Part shown: positions 36,754-48,257 of the stretch, in pieces
Layout: each line of letters starts with the position of its first letter
Position numbering within the stretch: the first letter of the stretch is position 1
Origin: Gnetum montanum
Lineage: Eukaryota > Streptophyta > Gnetopsida > Gnetales > Gnetaceae
Reading direction: 5' to 3'
DNA: 64,000 nucleotides
NCBI GenBank assembly: GCA_015680685.1
Contig: MNCI01005823.1
Span: 421,174-485,173, forward strand
Translations under genes and position numbers: made by a program
Notes under the pieces: model-generated
Told to the model about the DNA's origin: nothing
What the model saw: the letters and a program-made list of their open reading frames with translations, nothing else
Databases searched by the model: none

Positions 36754-39486
36754 ATGGCCCCAAAAAGACATGGATAAGAAGGACCTTTGCAAGGGACAAG
36801 CAAATGCCCAAGAGGTGGTAGAGGCCGATTAGGAGAACAAGGTCTACCAGCTGAGCATGAAGAATAGAAGGCTTAGTCATTTAGCATTCATCAAGAGGCT
36901 CCTGCTATAGGGCAGTTGGTCCAAGGGGAGGCCATTGAACCATAAGCTTCAGTGCAAGGAAAATGCCTCATGTTATCCCAATAATGCCTCCAAGCCATCC
37001 AAGAGTGATCCATGTTGACCATGATCATTGTGGAAATGAACTTCAAGCCATTCACACCATTTTTCCCTAAGGTAGTCAAAACCCAACTTTAGGCATCACC
37101 TCTCTGTGAAAGTGGGGAATGGTACCTCGGTGAGACATATCAATTTTGGCATAACAAGGAAGAAGGTACCAGTGTCAACATTGGTAGAGTTTTTGTCTCT
37201 TTTTCAGTCAAGGACATCACAAAGGCTCTGAACATACCTAATATGGAGACCAAGGTAGCACATCTGTCTACAAGGTATGATGTAGAAACCTAGAAACTAT
37301 GGCTAAAGTAGGCATACAACAAAGAAAACAAGATATACAATGAGTTGAATTTAGAAGAGAGTATCTACTTCAAAATTGGCACATACCACCTCTTCACAAC
37401 TAAAGGGCTCAATAGAATATAAACATATGCTACTAGAGGAAGTGAAATTTTGATGGGAAAATACAATGCCAATCTTGCCTAGTTATACTTCATGGAAATT
37501 TAAAGGTGGTTTGAGAAAAGAAAGGTAGAAAAGCCTACACTTCCATTCCCTTGCTTAATTAGAAAGTTATGCAAGCACACTAGAATTCTAGGTCACACTA
37601 ATGATGTTCCCAAGAGGGCTCAGAATGCTTCCTTCACTGAATTGCTCACACCCGTAGCACCAAGGAAAGACCTTGGTGACAAACAAGAACCAGAGAAGGA
37701 GCCAAAACAAGAACTAGAAAAGGAGCCCGATAAAGAACCAATGCAATGGCAAGAGCAATAAGATCCACCACTGCCACTGCAAGACTATAGGCCTACAATG
37801 AGCCATCTGTAGAGAATAGCTGAAACTCTCAATTGGGGAAGTAGGGATGAATCAAATCTTTTTTGAGTCATCAATGATGTTGTGTAGCCTACAGTTTTTA
37901 TTGATCCATCAAGAGGGTAGATTTCTTTGTAATCAGAAGGAGAAGCCCAATGGTCATAAAAAATCTCTGAAAATGCTACATCTTTTCAAGTAATGCTTGA
38001 AATGGGAGAAGGTGCCATAGTTGTGGTCATGCAACACTAAGATGTAGTAGGTGTAGTAGAAGTTATTACAAACCACATTAAAGAATCTTTTAATGTGTCT
38101 GTTGTGCCTTTAGTAGATTTGATAGGAACTAGAGATGCACAAATGTTAGCTGGGACTTCAATGACTCCTATGGCCCATGAGGATGTCCTTGATAGATTAC
38201 TGCAGAATAAACAAGTAATGACAACTTTGTTTGACATTCCCAGTAATGTCACTACAATACAATCTAACCTCATCATCACAAAAGAAAAATTGGTAATGGC
38301 AGAGACTAGGCCAAAGCATGCAGAAGTAGAAGTGCATAGATTACAATAAAAGCTCATTGCCTTGAAAGCTAAAAGGAGGGATCCTTCCCAATTCATTGTA
38401 CCTGACCAATTAGAAAAATTCTAAATAGAGTAGCTGGGCTAATTAATTAAACAAAACAAAGTTATTGAAAAAAAAGGAGAAAGCAATCTAGAATGCCCTA
38501 GTTGCTGAAGCCCAACCATATGCCCATAAGAAGGCATTAACCACTGCACAAGAGGTGAATAAATAACTTGCTACTCAGAATGCAAGGTTGACCACTATTA
38601 AGAAATAGAAAAACATCTTGGAAGAAAGTGTCCACTAGTTAAGAGAGAAACTAATGAGGGTCAAATAGGATATAAGTAGATTGGCTAGAGAGAACCAAAC
38701 CCTCTCAATGAAGGAGGTTAGCATAATATATCAAAAATCTACAATTGAGATAAGCACATGGCAAAATGAAACCAAGAAGCATGAAAAGCTAAAGGAGTAC
38801 TTTTGGGACCAAATTGGCATGTACAAAAAAATTAATGAAAAAGAAATCCATATGGAAAAGGCCTTCATCAGTTCCATGTCAGTGTAGAATCTTAACTAAC
38901 AGCCCATCTTGGATGGCTATGCCTTAGTCCACCAAGCAAGGGTGAAGAATAAAGACCTGCAAATTGAAGATTTGAAAGAGTACATGGCATTGGCTAACCT
39001 TAGCTATGCCAACCTTGCCATGTTGACAAGAGGTTGGACCAGAAATGAGTTGGAACAACAAGTAGCGGCCACTTACGCCTTGTATGAAAAAGAGTTTGTA
39101 GATAGGAAAAATGCTCTATAAAAACTCCATGTGGCAAACTTAGAATTGAAAGCAATTAAGGCTCACTACCATGGGCAAAGATATGTAGCCTTGAACCTAG
39201 CTAAAAGATTAACAGATCATCATGAACTAAAAGAAAAGACCAAAAGTTGTGAGGAATGATAGTAGTTCATAGCATGGTACATGAAAGCGAATCAAATGCT
39301 CCTGTAGTTTTCGTGTCTATGGGATATACTGATTCTAGCGCACATCAACATATTAGCCTAGATGGTACATGACCCAAGAACAGAGGAGGAGAAGTTATAG
39401 GAACTTCTGAATCGCTATAAATTCCAGAATCTTGACTACAAGGGGAAGTGACCCATGGAAGAGCCACTACCTCCAGGAACTACATG
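36754..39486 (+). pseudogene. Element C ORF2, coiled-coil extra protein, broken
   Basis: About 910 codons. The start MAPKRHG was chosen because element A aligns from the same point. The N-terminal conserved segment (about 37020-37280) has IIVEMNFKPF, GEWYLGETYQFWHN, VFVSFSVKDI and ALNIPN. A linker at 37681-37760 repeats KEP/QE-type units (QEPEKEPKQELEKEPDKEP). From 38095 (VVPLVDLIGTRDAQML) to 39230 it is largely heptad coiled coil, with 38681-38887 and 38909-39121 open. Near the end is WYMKANQML then PMEEP. There is no enzyme motif, signal peptide or membrane helix. Function unknown; conservation of the plan in three diverged copies argues it once mattered for the element. Confidence 0.75.
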
Positions 39487-39661
39487 AACTTCATCAATTT
39501 TGTTATTTTGTCATGATGTGTCCATTCTTTGTAAAACATCATTGCGACATGAAAGAATCAAGTTGTGTGTTTATTAGAGTTAGTTAGTAATCTCATACCT
39601 TCCCAATATTTTGTAAAGAACTTGTTCCTCATTTTTTTAGCACGAGGAAAAGTTTTCATTC

Positions 39662-39674
39662 AGTTGTTGAGGTA
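39662..39674 (+). other. Element C polypurine tract region
   Basis: AGTTGTTGAGGTA lies immediately before the 3' LTR start TGATGAG, as in A and B. Confidence 0.6.
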
Positions 39675-40572
39675 TGATGAGTCATGTTTTGTAGGGCTAC
39701 GACAACAAGTATCCAATATTGGAGCTGTGATGTCAGGTATCTAATATCGGGGCACAAACTTCAATGTTAGGGATCAAATATTGTCCCTTCCATGTTAGCT
39801 TATAAATATCACACTTGGGTGCACAATTGGGAGGTAGAATAAAATAGGAGATAGATTGATAGATTCATAGATTTTGATAGATTTGAAGTTTTTTTATTTT
39901 CTAGTGCATGCCTATAGTGTGATGTTAAGTGATTGTACGATGTCCTTATTCAAGTGTGACGTACTTGGACACGTTACATGTTCAACAATAAAGATCAAGA
40001 TTACTTCCATCATTACAACATCCACTTAGCTTTATTACTATTCTTTTAATTACTTAAATGCTTACTATTTTCCTTAGTTAATGTTCATCATTTATTTCTC
40101 TTTATCATTTTATGTCATTAAGCAAAATAACTATGGCTAATTGCGAGTACCTAAGTGTAACTATTTGGTAATCCAATAGTGTTATCGTTTGGTACACCTA
40201 GTAATAGTACACATGGTAATCCCAACGGTAGTTTTGTAAAGTCCAAGGCATATATGGAAGGTTAGGAATGGACACTCATCGCACATAGGCTAGTGAGACT
40301 TTACCCTCCATCATTAATTAAATTACACAATTAATTTCTTGATTATCATTAGGAGTAACTTAGGGCTGAACAACATCAAGAATCATATGCCTCACTTTGA
40401 ACTAAACCATACATGACAAAGCTACCACTAGTCCAAGTGAGAAGATAGCGAACTATGATCAAGGCATAACAATCTAGATGCACAACTAGTCCCATCCATA
40501 GAATTCGGTCAGATTGTGCATGAACAATTGTGATTCATATGGTTGGGCATAGGGATACCTTGCCACTCATCA
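39675..40572 (+). repeat. Element C 3' LTR
   Basis: 898 bp with TATAAATA at 39801-39808, ending GCCACTCATCA before ATAAG. The dyad block aligns with the 5' LTR but has lost several GATATC palindromes to point change. Confidence 0.93.
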
Positions 40573-40628
40573 ATAAGGATCATCACTCACAAGTGAATCA
40601 ATAAGGATCATCACTCACAAGTGATGTC
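40573..40628 (+). repeat. Two-copy 28-bp direct repeat at the element C target site
   Basis: The phrase AATAAGGATCATCACTCACA occurs twice, 28 bases apart, starting right at the target duplication of C. It is a small local duplication of host sequence beside the insertion. Confidence 0.7.
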
Positions 40629-40811
40629 TTAGTAAAGCTAATGGATGAACAAAAGCATCACTTGTTTTTGACTAGGTGCAATTAGATTCTATCTTAGGTC
40701 TTACAATTTAAGGATCCATCACTTTATCATTGCTTGAAATGATGGACCCCTAACCTGCTACTAAGAGTATCACTTTATCAACTGAGAGATGACCACTTGC
40801 TCTACACCCCT

Positions 40812-41062
40812 GGGTGCAAACACTTTGTATATTATTGAGATGAATGTATTAGGATGATTATATGTACTCGATTATTTACTTGTGATGTAGTTAAGGGTGC
40901 AAACACTTTGTATATTATTGAGATGAATGTATCATGATGATTATATGTATTCAATTATTTAGTTGTAATGTAGTTAACGGGTGCAAATAGTTTGGATATT
41001 ATTGAGATGAATGTATCATGATGATTATATGTGCTCAATTGTTTACTTGTGATGTAATTAAA
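40812..41062 (+). repeat. Three-copy tandem repeat, 83-84-bp unit
   Basis: Copies begin GGGTGCAAA at 40812, 40895 and 40979. Each continues with TATTATTGAGATGAATGTAT, GATGATTATATGT and GTGATGTAGTTAA with few differences, so the array is fairly young compared with its surroundings. Confidence 0.9.
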
Positions 41063-41090
41063 TGTGTTACTATTAGTTTTTTTAATAATG

Positions 41091-41196
41091 AGGTGTTAGC
41101 TTAGTGGTAAAGACTTCTAAATATTGAGTTATAAATTTCTAATTAGACTATATATCATGGATATATTCCAATTATTTTGAGTTCCAACACTCCCTA
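41091..41196 (+). repeat. SINE-like element, family 1
   Basis: The head AGGTGTTAGCTTAGTGGTAA is a good box A and matches position 1 of the window. The tail GAGTTCCAACACTCCC matches the end of that copy. The box B region is poorly kept. Confidence 0.55.
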
Positions 41197-41396
41197 CTAT
41201 TAAATTTTTTCGTAATTAGTTGAATTTCCAATTCATGGGAAGGGAGGATTATTAAGACAATAAGCTTGATCAAATAATCTACCCACTTGAGGTGAACTCT
41301 AATATTGTACCCACTCAAACTAAGGAGATTTTGTTATAATTTCATTTTTATTTTAAAATAACAAGCAAAAACGTGCATGCCCTCAACGTATAAGTT

Positions 41397-41415
41397 AATA
41401 TATATATATATATAG
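41397..41415. repeat. AT microsatellite
   Basis: A pure (TA)n run of about nine units. Confidence 0.9.
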
Positions 41416-41668
41416 AGTTTACCATGCGACCAATTTGACCAGCAAATAAGTTCAAAAGATGGCTGCTCGACAGAGACACAGGCCATCAGTAGCTGTTATT
41501 AGGCTGCTGTGAAACATAACGTGCTCAGTCTGTCCCCAAGAGGGCCGAAGTTTTTAACGACCAAAATTAAAAATCTGTAGGATGCATTCAGAAAAAGTGA
41601 AAACATGTACCTCTTGCACATTGCAGTGAAGGAAGCATCAAATCAATGGAATGAGTATGAGCATTTGG

Positions 41669-41843
41669 CTATAGACGAAGAGTCTGAATTTGAAAAATTC
41701 TCAACTTGTTCCTCTCAGAGTATGGGTGCTTTACAATGAACAAGTTAAGAATTTTTTGGAATTCTGCTTCTTCATCCATGCACAAATCCTCATTCATTCC
41801 TTCTTTGATTTCGTGAAGTTTCTCCATTGCCGCAACGAGATAC
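41669..41843 (-). pseudogene. Exon-like fragment paralogous to 43292-43567
   Basis: On the minus strand, after an acceptor-like GAAACAG, the frame reads MEKLHEIKEG, then EDLCMDEEAEFQKILNLF and VKHPYSERN, ending at a stop (41669-41671). The fragment at 43292-43567 has EEEFCIDEQ...AAEFGRVVNLFVLKQPYS. The shared pattern C(M/I)DE...EF....NLF..K.PYS supports common descent. The family is not recognised; it could be a decayed exon of a host gene. Confidence 0.45.
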
Positions 41844-43142
41844 CTGTTTCAACCTTGAAATAGGCTTGCCTCTGAGAGTTTTTAAATCCAACATTAACGA
41901 TTGAAATGAGTCAGAGTTCGTTTTTTTTTTTTTTGTCTTTTTCTTTTTCTCTTTCCCCTTCGTGCAGCTTATGCCTTTACCCTTTCTTAGATTTCCCGCC
42001 TTTGAGAAAATACAATCTTTATGCAACACTCTGTTTATGTGATAAATTGATTGTTCAAACAGTGGACAGATACAGGTATGCTAATTCTGTGAACCATGAA
42101 TTCATTTTTATTTTTGTAGTGTGTTTAATTTTCTTTCTACTCGTTAGACTTCTAAACAAAAATCTTTCTTCAAAAACGGATGTTTATTAGGATTTATTTA
42201 ACCAAATTATTTTTTTTAGTTTTCTGATTATCATAATATCATTGGGCTCTAGATTTACAGAGTAGCAACATCTGCTCTCAAAATACTCTCTAATGAATAA
42301 TCTGCAGAAATTTATAATATATTTGGGAATGTAAAGTGATAGAATGAGCCAAATTCGCAGAACCATGATAATGATAATCAACAGTGATGCCAATCTCATT
42401 GTCCCAACAGTGATAATTTTAAGAAGAACAACAGCATTGTAAGTGCGGATTTTACAACAAAGGCCTATAACAAGAGTTGGGAAACAGTAATTGCCTGTGA
42501 TTGTGTTTGATGTTGGGACTATACCATTATTATGCAACAAAAGATATATGCATGAACAACGAACGATATCTGCTTTTTCCTGCGTGAACAATGCAATTAT
42601 CGATTGAAATTATATTGGACGTCCCACCTACATCCCTGAGGGCATCCGAACACGTTCGTCCGTCGCAAGATCGTCTCAAACGTAGAAATTCTTGCTTGGG
42701 CGCTTCTGTAAGGCGCATTGACTTAGAATATAACAATCTCTTACAATAATATTTGAGATCAAACTTGAGAGACTCACATAACCATCAGCCACATTTATAC
42801 TGAAAATTCAATTTATATAAATAATGTTAAATAAAGAATAAAGAGGACAGAACCAAACCTAAATGACTATATGCACCTTAAACATATACGAACATAAAAC
42901 GTTTTAAAAAAACTTGTATAACTCATGTTTTAAAACTTCTTTTTTCTTTTTTTTAACACCGCCTTAGCGTAATGTAAGACTCAGAGAACTATTTTTTCTT
43001 TTCCCCCGTTTTTTTACAGCAATGCGATAGCTAAAACTTAAAACTGAACAACTTCTAACACTAGATGATCATCTGCATTGTACTAATGCTCATACGAGCA
43101 TGGCAAGAGCAGATCCGAAGTAGAAAAGAAGACTTTTCATTA

Positions 43143-43567
43143 TTATGGCATTCGGCGACGGCGTAGGACGCGTGACGGTGGCGGAGGAGAAGATGCCCTC
43201 AAGTATTGTAACAAGAGCAGACACAGAAGCCGCAAACCCTGCAATTTCTTCAACCAAAATAAGTACCTATCAACTATTTCGTTAGCGGGATTTAGGTTTC
43301 CAGCAACAACATCAACAGGGGGAAGAAAATTATTGACTCTTTTGTGGCACAGGCCTTTCCTTGCAGCATTGTACGATGTAGACAGAGGCTGCGTAGGTCT
43401 TTCCTTGCAGCAGAAACAGCAGGACAAGCAACCCATGAGTATGGTTGCTTCAACACGAACAGATTCACAACTCTTCCAAATTCTGCTGCTGTTCCTTTTT
43501 CTTCTTCTTCTTGTTCGTCAATGCAAAACTCCTCTTCTTCATTTGATACTTGGTTCTGATTCTCCAT
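43143..43567 (-). pseudogene. Gene-like fragment of unknown family
   Basis: Starting at ATG 43567 (MENQNQVSNEEEE) the frame is acidic for about 30 residues, then NLFVLKQPYSWVACP and a hydrophobic LLMLLL run, with a stop near 43292. Further on, another frame reads LILVEEIAGFAASVSALVTI followed by a Pro-rich stretch and MKSLLFY. GTTGATAG before it resembles a splice acceptor, so two exons are possible. Part of it is duplicated at 23985-24259 and the first part at 41669-41843. It is the best candidate here for a host gene remnant other than the NPF copy, but I cannot name it or show it is intact. Confidence 0.4.
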
Positions 43568-43986
43568 GGCCAACCTACAACAAATCACTCACTTTACATC
43601 TCATGGGTGAATAAGAAACCTGGTTTCCAACAACTTTATTTAATATGGGCGTGGGCGTGTAGTAGTCGTAGTATAACGTATATGGTTTAATGTTACCCGT
43701 GCGAGTGGGAAATAACGTGCATGATGGCTTCTGGTTACTACCATTGATCATTAAACCAGTCAGCATACATTTCTGCTCGGTTTTGATATGAATATAGAAA
43801 ACCAAATAAATTTCTATTCGGCTTAGTAAATTTTATTGTGAATGTACTTTAAATCTGATAAAGGCATTGTATATTATAGTTAACTGTAACTGTTGCAATG
43901 ATTTTTGTTGAAGTAAGGAGCCGTTAGAATATTTTTAATTACGATTTTATCAGTACATGAAAGCTGGTACAAAATCAACAAATTTG

Positions 43987-43991
43987 AGAGC
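43987..43991 (+). other. Element D target-site duplication (left)
   Basis: AGAGC here is repeated exactly at 60938-60942, directly outside the LTR ends TG...CA. Confidence 0.9.
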
Positions 43992-45177
43992 TGTAACGAC
44001 GGAAAAAGTCGGTTGCTGGAAAACACCGAGAGGATTTCCATGTACACAATTCCAACCTAGGATTTGCACGAGAGCCGTGCTGGAGAAAACGAATCTAAGG
44101 TGCCCTGAATAGTCTTGCCGATCGCACAGGACTTACTTAATCAGTAATAGCGGATGACGAGAAAATGAGATCAACTCCAACATTGGATCTTGAAGGCGAT
44201 GAAAATGATGTAAGCTATTCAGAATGACTGTAAAATCAATGTAAATAAGATGCAATGGATTGAGATTTAGAAAATACATGATCCCTAGACTGGGATCTGT
44301 CTTGTAAACAAATATGATGTATAGCAGACTCCGGTTTGGACAAAGTATTCGCCACCAACAAGAGGCTATTTAGAGATTAAACAAGCAAAGGCCAATCTAC
44401 CTTGTTCACTAGCCAATCCGGCGCAAGGGAGTCAGGCTCGAACCAGAATGTTTGCTAACTTGAAATCTTTGACCAAAAGCTTCTCTGTATCACCGTCGAT
44501 GCTCTTTTATTGTCAGCTCTTTCTTGTCTTGCCAACTTTTGCCAAAAACTACCAACCCCTCGAGCGTTGTCCGCTGGGGTATTTATAAGATTAGGATTAG
44601 GAGAAAAATGCGGTTTAGATGACATGTGTCTTGGGCCCACAAAATGCCGTTGATTTGATGTGTTGTAGCTGAAGCTTGTGACGCTACGCTGTGCTACGCT
44701 CTAAAGCGTAGAATAGCTTAACCACCCTTGTCTTTAGCGTTGAAGGATTTCCTGATCTTCGGTAATAAACTGTCTTGCGGCTACGCTATGATACGCTGAA
44801 AAGTGTATCGTAGTGTAATTACTGCTATTGCTTGAATTTTGTTATCCTTGTTGTTGCGGCTAAATTAACTGTGCTGCTTGCATTACGCTGCATAGCGTAA
44901 CGTGGCGTAGCATGCAAAGAGTTAAAGTTTTGAACATGGCTAACTTGCAAAGTTGAAGTGTTGTCACTGTGCATCCCTTGTTCTGTACTATTCTCCTAGA
45001 GTCTGCTATGTTGAGCTGCATAGCGTAGCGTAGCAGGCCCTTAGTCGAAAAAAGAAAACTTGCTGAGATGTGCCACTGTTTTCAGTGCTTTTATCACCTG
45101 GATGTCTTGATGCTACACTTGCCTAAACTTCGAGACTCTGCTGAATTATCAAGGTCTCGAAATTTCACGATGTTTCA
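43992..45177 (-). repeat. Element D 3' LTR
   Basis: 1186 bp. On the minus strand TATAAATACC reads at 44580-44587. The U3 (44676-45035) is packed with TACGCT and its reverse AGCGTA. Relative to 59803-60937 it lacks a segment of about 57 bp near 44146 (between GTAA repeats) and has extra sequence near 44815-44865 and 45010-45070. In the first 135 bp the two LTRs differ at more than 10% of sites, nearly all transitions. Confidence 0.93.
44676..45035. repeat. TACGCT/AGCGTA inverted-motif clusters in element D U3
   Basis: Clusters such as GACGCTACGCTGTGCTACGC, AAAGCGTAGAATAGC, GCTACGCTATGATACGCTG and GCATAGCGTAGCGTAGC place the 6-mer in both orientations, able to pair as hairpins. The 5' LTR has the equivalent clusters at 60558-60740. 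A role in transcription control is inference. Confidence 0.7.
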
Positions 45178-45190
45178 ATGGCCCCTCTTT
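45178..45190 (-). other. Element D polypurine tract
   Basis: On the minus strand AAAGAGGGGCCAT directly precedes the 3' LTR (TGAAACATCG), the expected site for plus-strand priming. Confidence 0.8.
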
Positions 45191-46404
45191 GTTGACGTTT
45201 GGAGGGCTTGCCCGAGAGACGTCGACAAAGAATGCGAAACACCACAGAGGTAAAGACACCAACGTTGTTCGTTGGCTTCTTCCCGGATGTTGCTCTGTCA
45301 AACCTGGAAGTGTGAAGGTTGGGAGCGTAAGGGGCGGAAGAGGGACTACAAGTGTGAGGGAGAGAGGTTTGGGGAAGACTCAAGTGTGAAAAAGATACTT
45401 TGCAAACATGTCATTAGATAACTTCTCACAGGTGTTTTTGCGAGAGGCTACACTACTGCATTGTATATGTGGGACTTGCCTAGGTGAGTTGCGTTACGCC
45501 CATATGGCCTAGACGGGTTGTGTTTCCTCCATTTGGCCTAGCTATGCCTAGTTTTTTTTTAAGCTACGTCATGTTTGTATAGGGTTTTAACCAATCTACA
45601 AATGCATTCCATGCGGTGAGTTGCGTTACGCCAGTTCATGGACGTGACGGTTATCATGTGTGAAAGGCTCTTTATACTTTCACATTTGGGACAAACGGGA
45701 GGAGAAAGTAAGGGAGTTGCAAGGATAGGAGAGGGAAAAGTAAGATAAGGCATCTGGAGGGAAAAGGCAGGGTCTGCACTCCCAAGCAATCAGGCTAGTT
45801 CGAGCAGCTACCTCAGAATGCTGTGACGCCTTGTCCTCCTACAGTATGCATCTTCGAACAATGTTATCATAGCAAGTAACTTGCAAACGTAACAAAGAAC
45901 AAAGAACAAAAGCAATTGTCCTAATTGCTGGGGAGGCTGTTGAAACAAGTGTTGTCCAAAGCGGAAAAGGGAGCACAGGCCATCGAGAGGGGACCGTAGC
46001 AAAAAGGCAAGGGTCCCTTTATTGACACTATAGCTCAGGAATTCACCGTCGATAGCCAGATTCATCTTATCCATCTGACTATGTAAGGAGCTAGTCAGAT
46101 GAATCTGTGAAGCCAGACCCTAGTGGCGATGGCGGTTGGAGGTAGCCAAGGCTATGGGTGACCATAGTTTCCTTGGGGTTCCAATTGGCGATGCTGACCC
46201 CAGGATCTACAATTGCTGAGTGGCTATTGTAGCAGCATCTCCGAGGGGTTAGTAGTATGCCTTTTGGCATTTCCGAGGAATCAGTAGAATGCCGGGGGGT
46301 AGTGGCGTTGCTTCTGTTCCAACGCCCTACCCATTTTGTCTGATAAGGATGTTGTGCAAAAATGATCAGGTCCACTTGTTTCATGGATGATTTGTTGGTA
46401 GATC
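45191..46404 (-). other. Element D 3' untranslated region
   Basis: About 1.2 kb without a convincing ORF. GAGTTGCGTTACGCC occurs twice (45485, 45619), and TTTGGCCTAG-like phrases repeat near 45508-45545. Small ORFs (45559-46459, minus) show no family features. Confidence 0.5.
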
Positions 46405-46806
46405 CTAGTTTTAGATCCTGGTAGACCGTCGTTGCTGGTTTTAAGTCCCAACAGACCATGGTCTCAATTTAAAGTCTGGGCAGACCGAAGTGTGCTAGTT
46501 TTACGTCGTAGCGGGTAGTGGAAGAGCTAGTTTATGGTCCCAGCAGACTATGTTGTGGGTGTTAGTTTTGTGTCATGACCCAGGGACGAAGCTATGTTGG
46601 TTTAATATCTCAATAGACGTATGCTTACCTTGCCAATTTCGCATCGTGGAGGAAGGTCGAAAGCTTTACTAGTTTAGCATCGTGGCAGACATGTGCAAAA
46701 GATGCCAGTTTTAAGTCATAGTGGACGTGTACAACATTAGTAGTTTTACATCATAGCAGACATTTGTTATAGCACTAGTTTTACATCATAGTGGACAATT
46801 GTTACC
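46405..46806. repeat. Element D minisatellite, about 12 degenerate 30-36-bp units
   Basis: Units begin CTAGTTTTA (variants CTGGTTTTA, CCAGTTTTA, TTGGTTTAA), followed by RTC....CAGAC. At least twelve can be laid out head to tail, with later units lengthened to about 36 bp. Related units occur at 50396-50640 and 55465-55660 in the same element. Tandem arrays downstream of pol are known in Tat/Ogre elements. Confidence 0.75.
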
Positions 46807-46829
46807 TTGCGTTTGAGCCAAGTTGACGT

Positions 46830-48251
46830 CTAAATGTGGTACTGCTTCAGGTACATATGATTCACCAGATTTGGAAGTTCGTTGCCATTGATGTCCGCTA
46901 GCCTGAATGCTCCATTGTCATATGCTTTGACGACCAGGAAAGGGCCTTCCCAGCTTGTAGAGAATTTTCTCACTGGCTCACGAATGGCTTTGAGGACCAA
47001 GTCTCCTTTCTTAATTGGTCACTAATGCAAGTTGTGATGATGCTTTTGCCTTTGCCTGTCCTGATATTTTTCGATGCTGTCAAGTGTCTGGATGTGCTTC
47101 TCCTCCACTGAGTCTAAATCTACGATCCTAGACTCGTTGTGTTGAGTCTCATTTATAACCATGGAGAGGACCAGCTGCAATGAGGGAACCTGTAGTTCAA
47201 GGGGAAACACTACTTCAGATCCGTAGACTAGGCTGTAGGGTGTCCTACCCATAGGTATTCTGCATATCGTATGATAGGCCCATAGCACGTAGAGTATTTT
47301 CTCATGCCATCGTTTCTTGTTGTTGCTGAGCATCTTTTTCAGTAAATTGATAACCACCTTGTTTGTTGCTTTTGCTTGATCATTTTCTTACGGGTAATAT
47401 GGTGAGGAAAAAGATTGCTTAATACCAAGGTTATTGCAGAAAGATTTGATTTTGGTATTACTAAATTGTGGTCCATTGTCAATCACAATAGTCACGGGAA
47501 GCCCAAACCTGGTTACTATGTTGTTCAAGAAAAAATGGAAAACCTGTTGAGATGTAGTCTTTCGTAGGGGAATAGCCTCGACCCACTTTGTGAAGTATTC
47601 AGTGGTAGTGATAATGAAACTATGTCTTGGGGAAGACTTAGGTGTGATGGGGCCTATGATGTCTAGCCCCCATCGTTGGAATGGCCAAGTGATCTGTGTG
47701 GCATGCAACTCCGTTGGTGACATGTGCATTAGATTTGCATAACGTTGGCATGTGTCACATGTTTTAACTTTGGTAAGGCAATCTTGTTCTATGTACGGCT
47801 AGTAACACCCTAAGCATCTGATTTTAGTGGCCATGGCTCGCGGGGCTATGTGTCCTCCACATAGTCCCTCATGGACTTCACTAACTATCCTTTGCGCTTC
47901 GTTGTTATTAATGTAGGTTAAAAATACCCCATCAAAAGAGTGCCTACATAGAGTACTGTCTCTAGTGATGACATATTGCCTGGCATGCTTGTGAATTGCA
48001 TCTTTTTGTGCAAATGTTAACTCATGCAGTTGTTCGCCATGTAGAAGGTAGACTTTAATGTTGTTGTACCATTCTAGCGTTCCTTCTGTACTTAAAGAGG
48101 AGATTTGCACCACTTGGATGATAGGATATATACATTCCATCATTAAAGTGGGCCCAGTGGCAAACAAATGTGGTGGCATGTTTAAAGCTAGCGTAGCTAG
48201 TGCATCAGCTACAGTGTTCTCACTATGCGGCACGTATTGGACATCAGTCAT
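46830..48251 (-). pseudogene. Element D integrase region of pol
   Basis: In protein order: the zinc-binding part, with HEGLCGGH (near 47860) and CDTCQRY (near 47750); the catalytic core, with GLDIIGPITP (first Asp) and IVIDNGPQF (second Asp) in 47388-47729; the following segment with WHEKILYVLWAYHT and GRTPYSLVYG (47022-47357); and the C-terminal end KFSTSWEGPFLV...GAFRL...LKQYHI, stop at 46830-46832. This enzyme joins the DNA copy to the genome. Stops at about 47380 and 47800 split the frame, and the catalytic Glu lies in the broken area, so the copy is inactive. Confidence 0.85.
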
Positions 48252-48257
48252 TGTAAA

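Larger units (their letters stand above)
31160..40572 (+). mobile_element. Element C: non-autonomous LTR retrotransposon (gag + ORF2, no pol)
   Basis: The most regular copy of the family: LTRs of 899 and 898 bp, ends TGATGAG...CTCATCA, and exact ATAAG target duplications (31155-31159, 40573-40577). The order is LTR, primer site, gag (32192-34692), spacer, internal promoter (36127-36201), ORF2 (36754-39486), purine tract, LTR. No pol motifs were seen. Interior length (7.6 kb) is close to A's 7.3 kb. Confidence 0.93.

Noticed and set aside
7749-39486. ORF2 of A-C as an envelope-like protein
   Set aside because: No signal peptide, furin-like site or membrane helix is visible; the protein is mainly charged coiled coil.
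3355-39674. Possible pol domains inside elements A, B and C
   Set aside because: I looked for retropepsin DxG, RT YxDD and FxDL-type motifs, and integrase D...DNG...E in all frames of the interiors and saw none.
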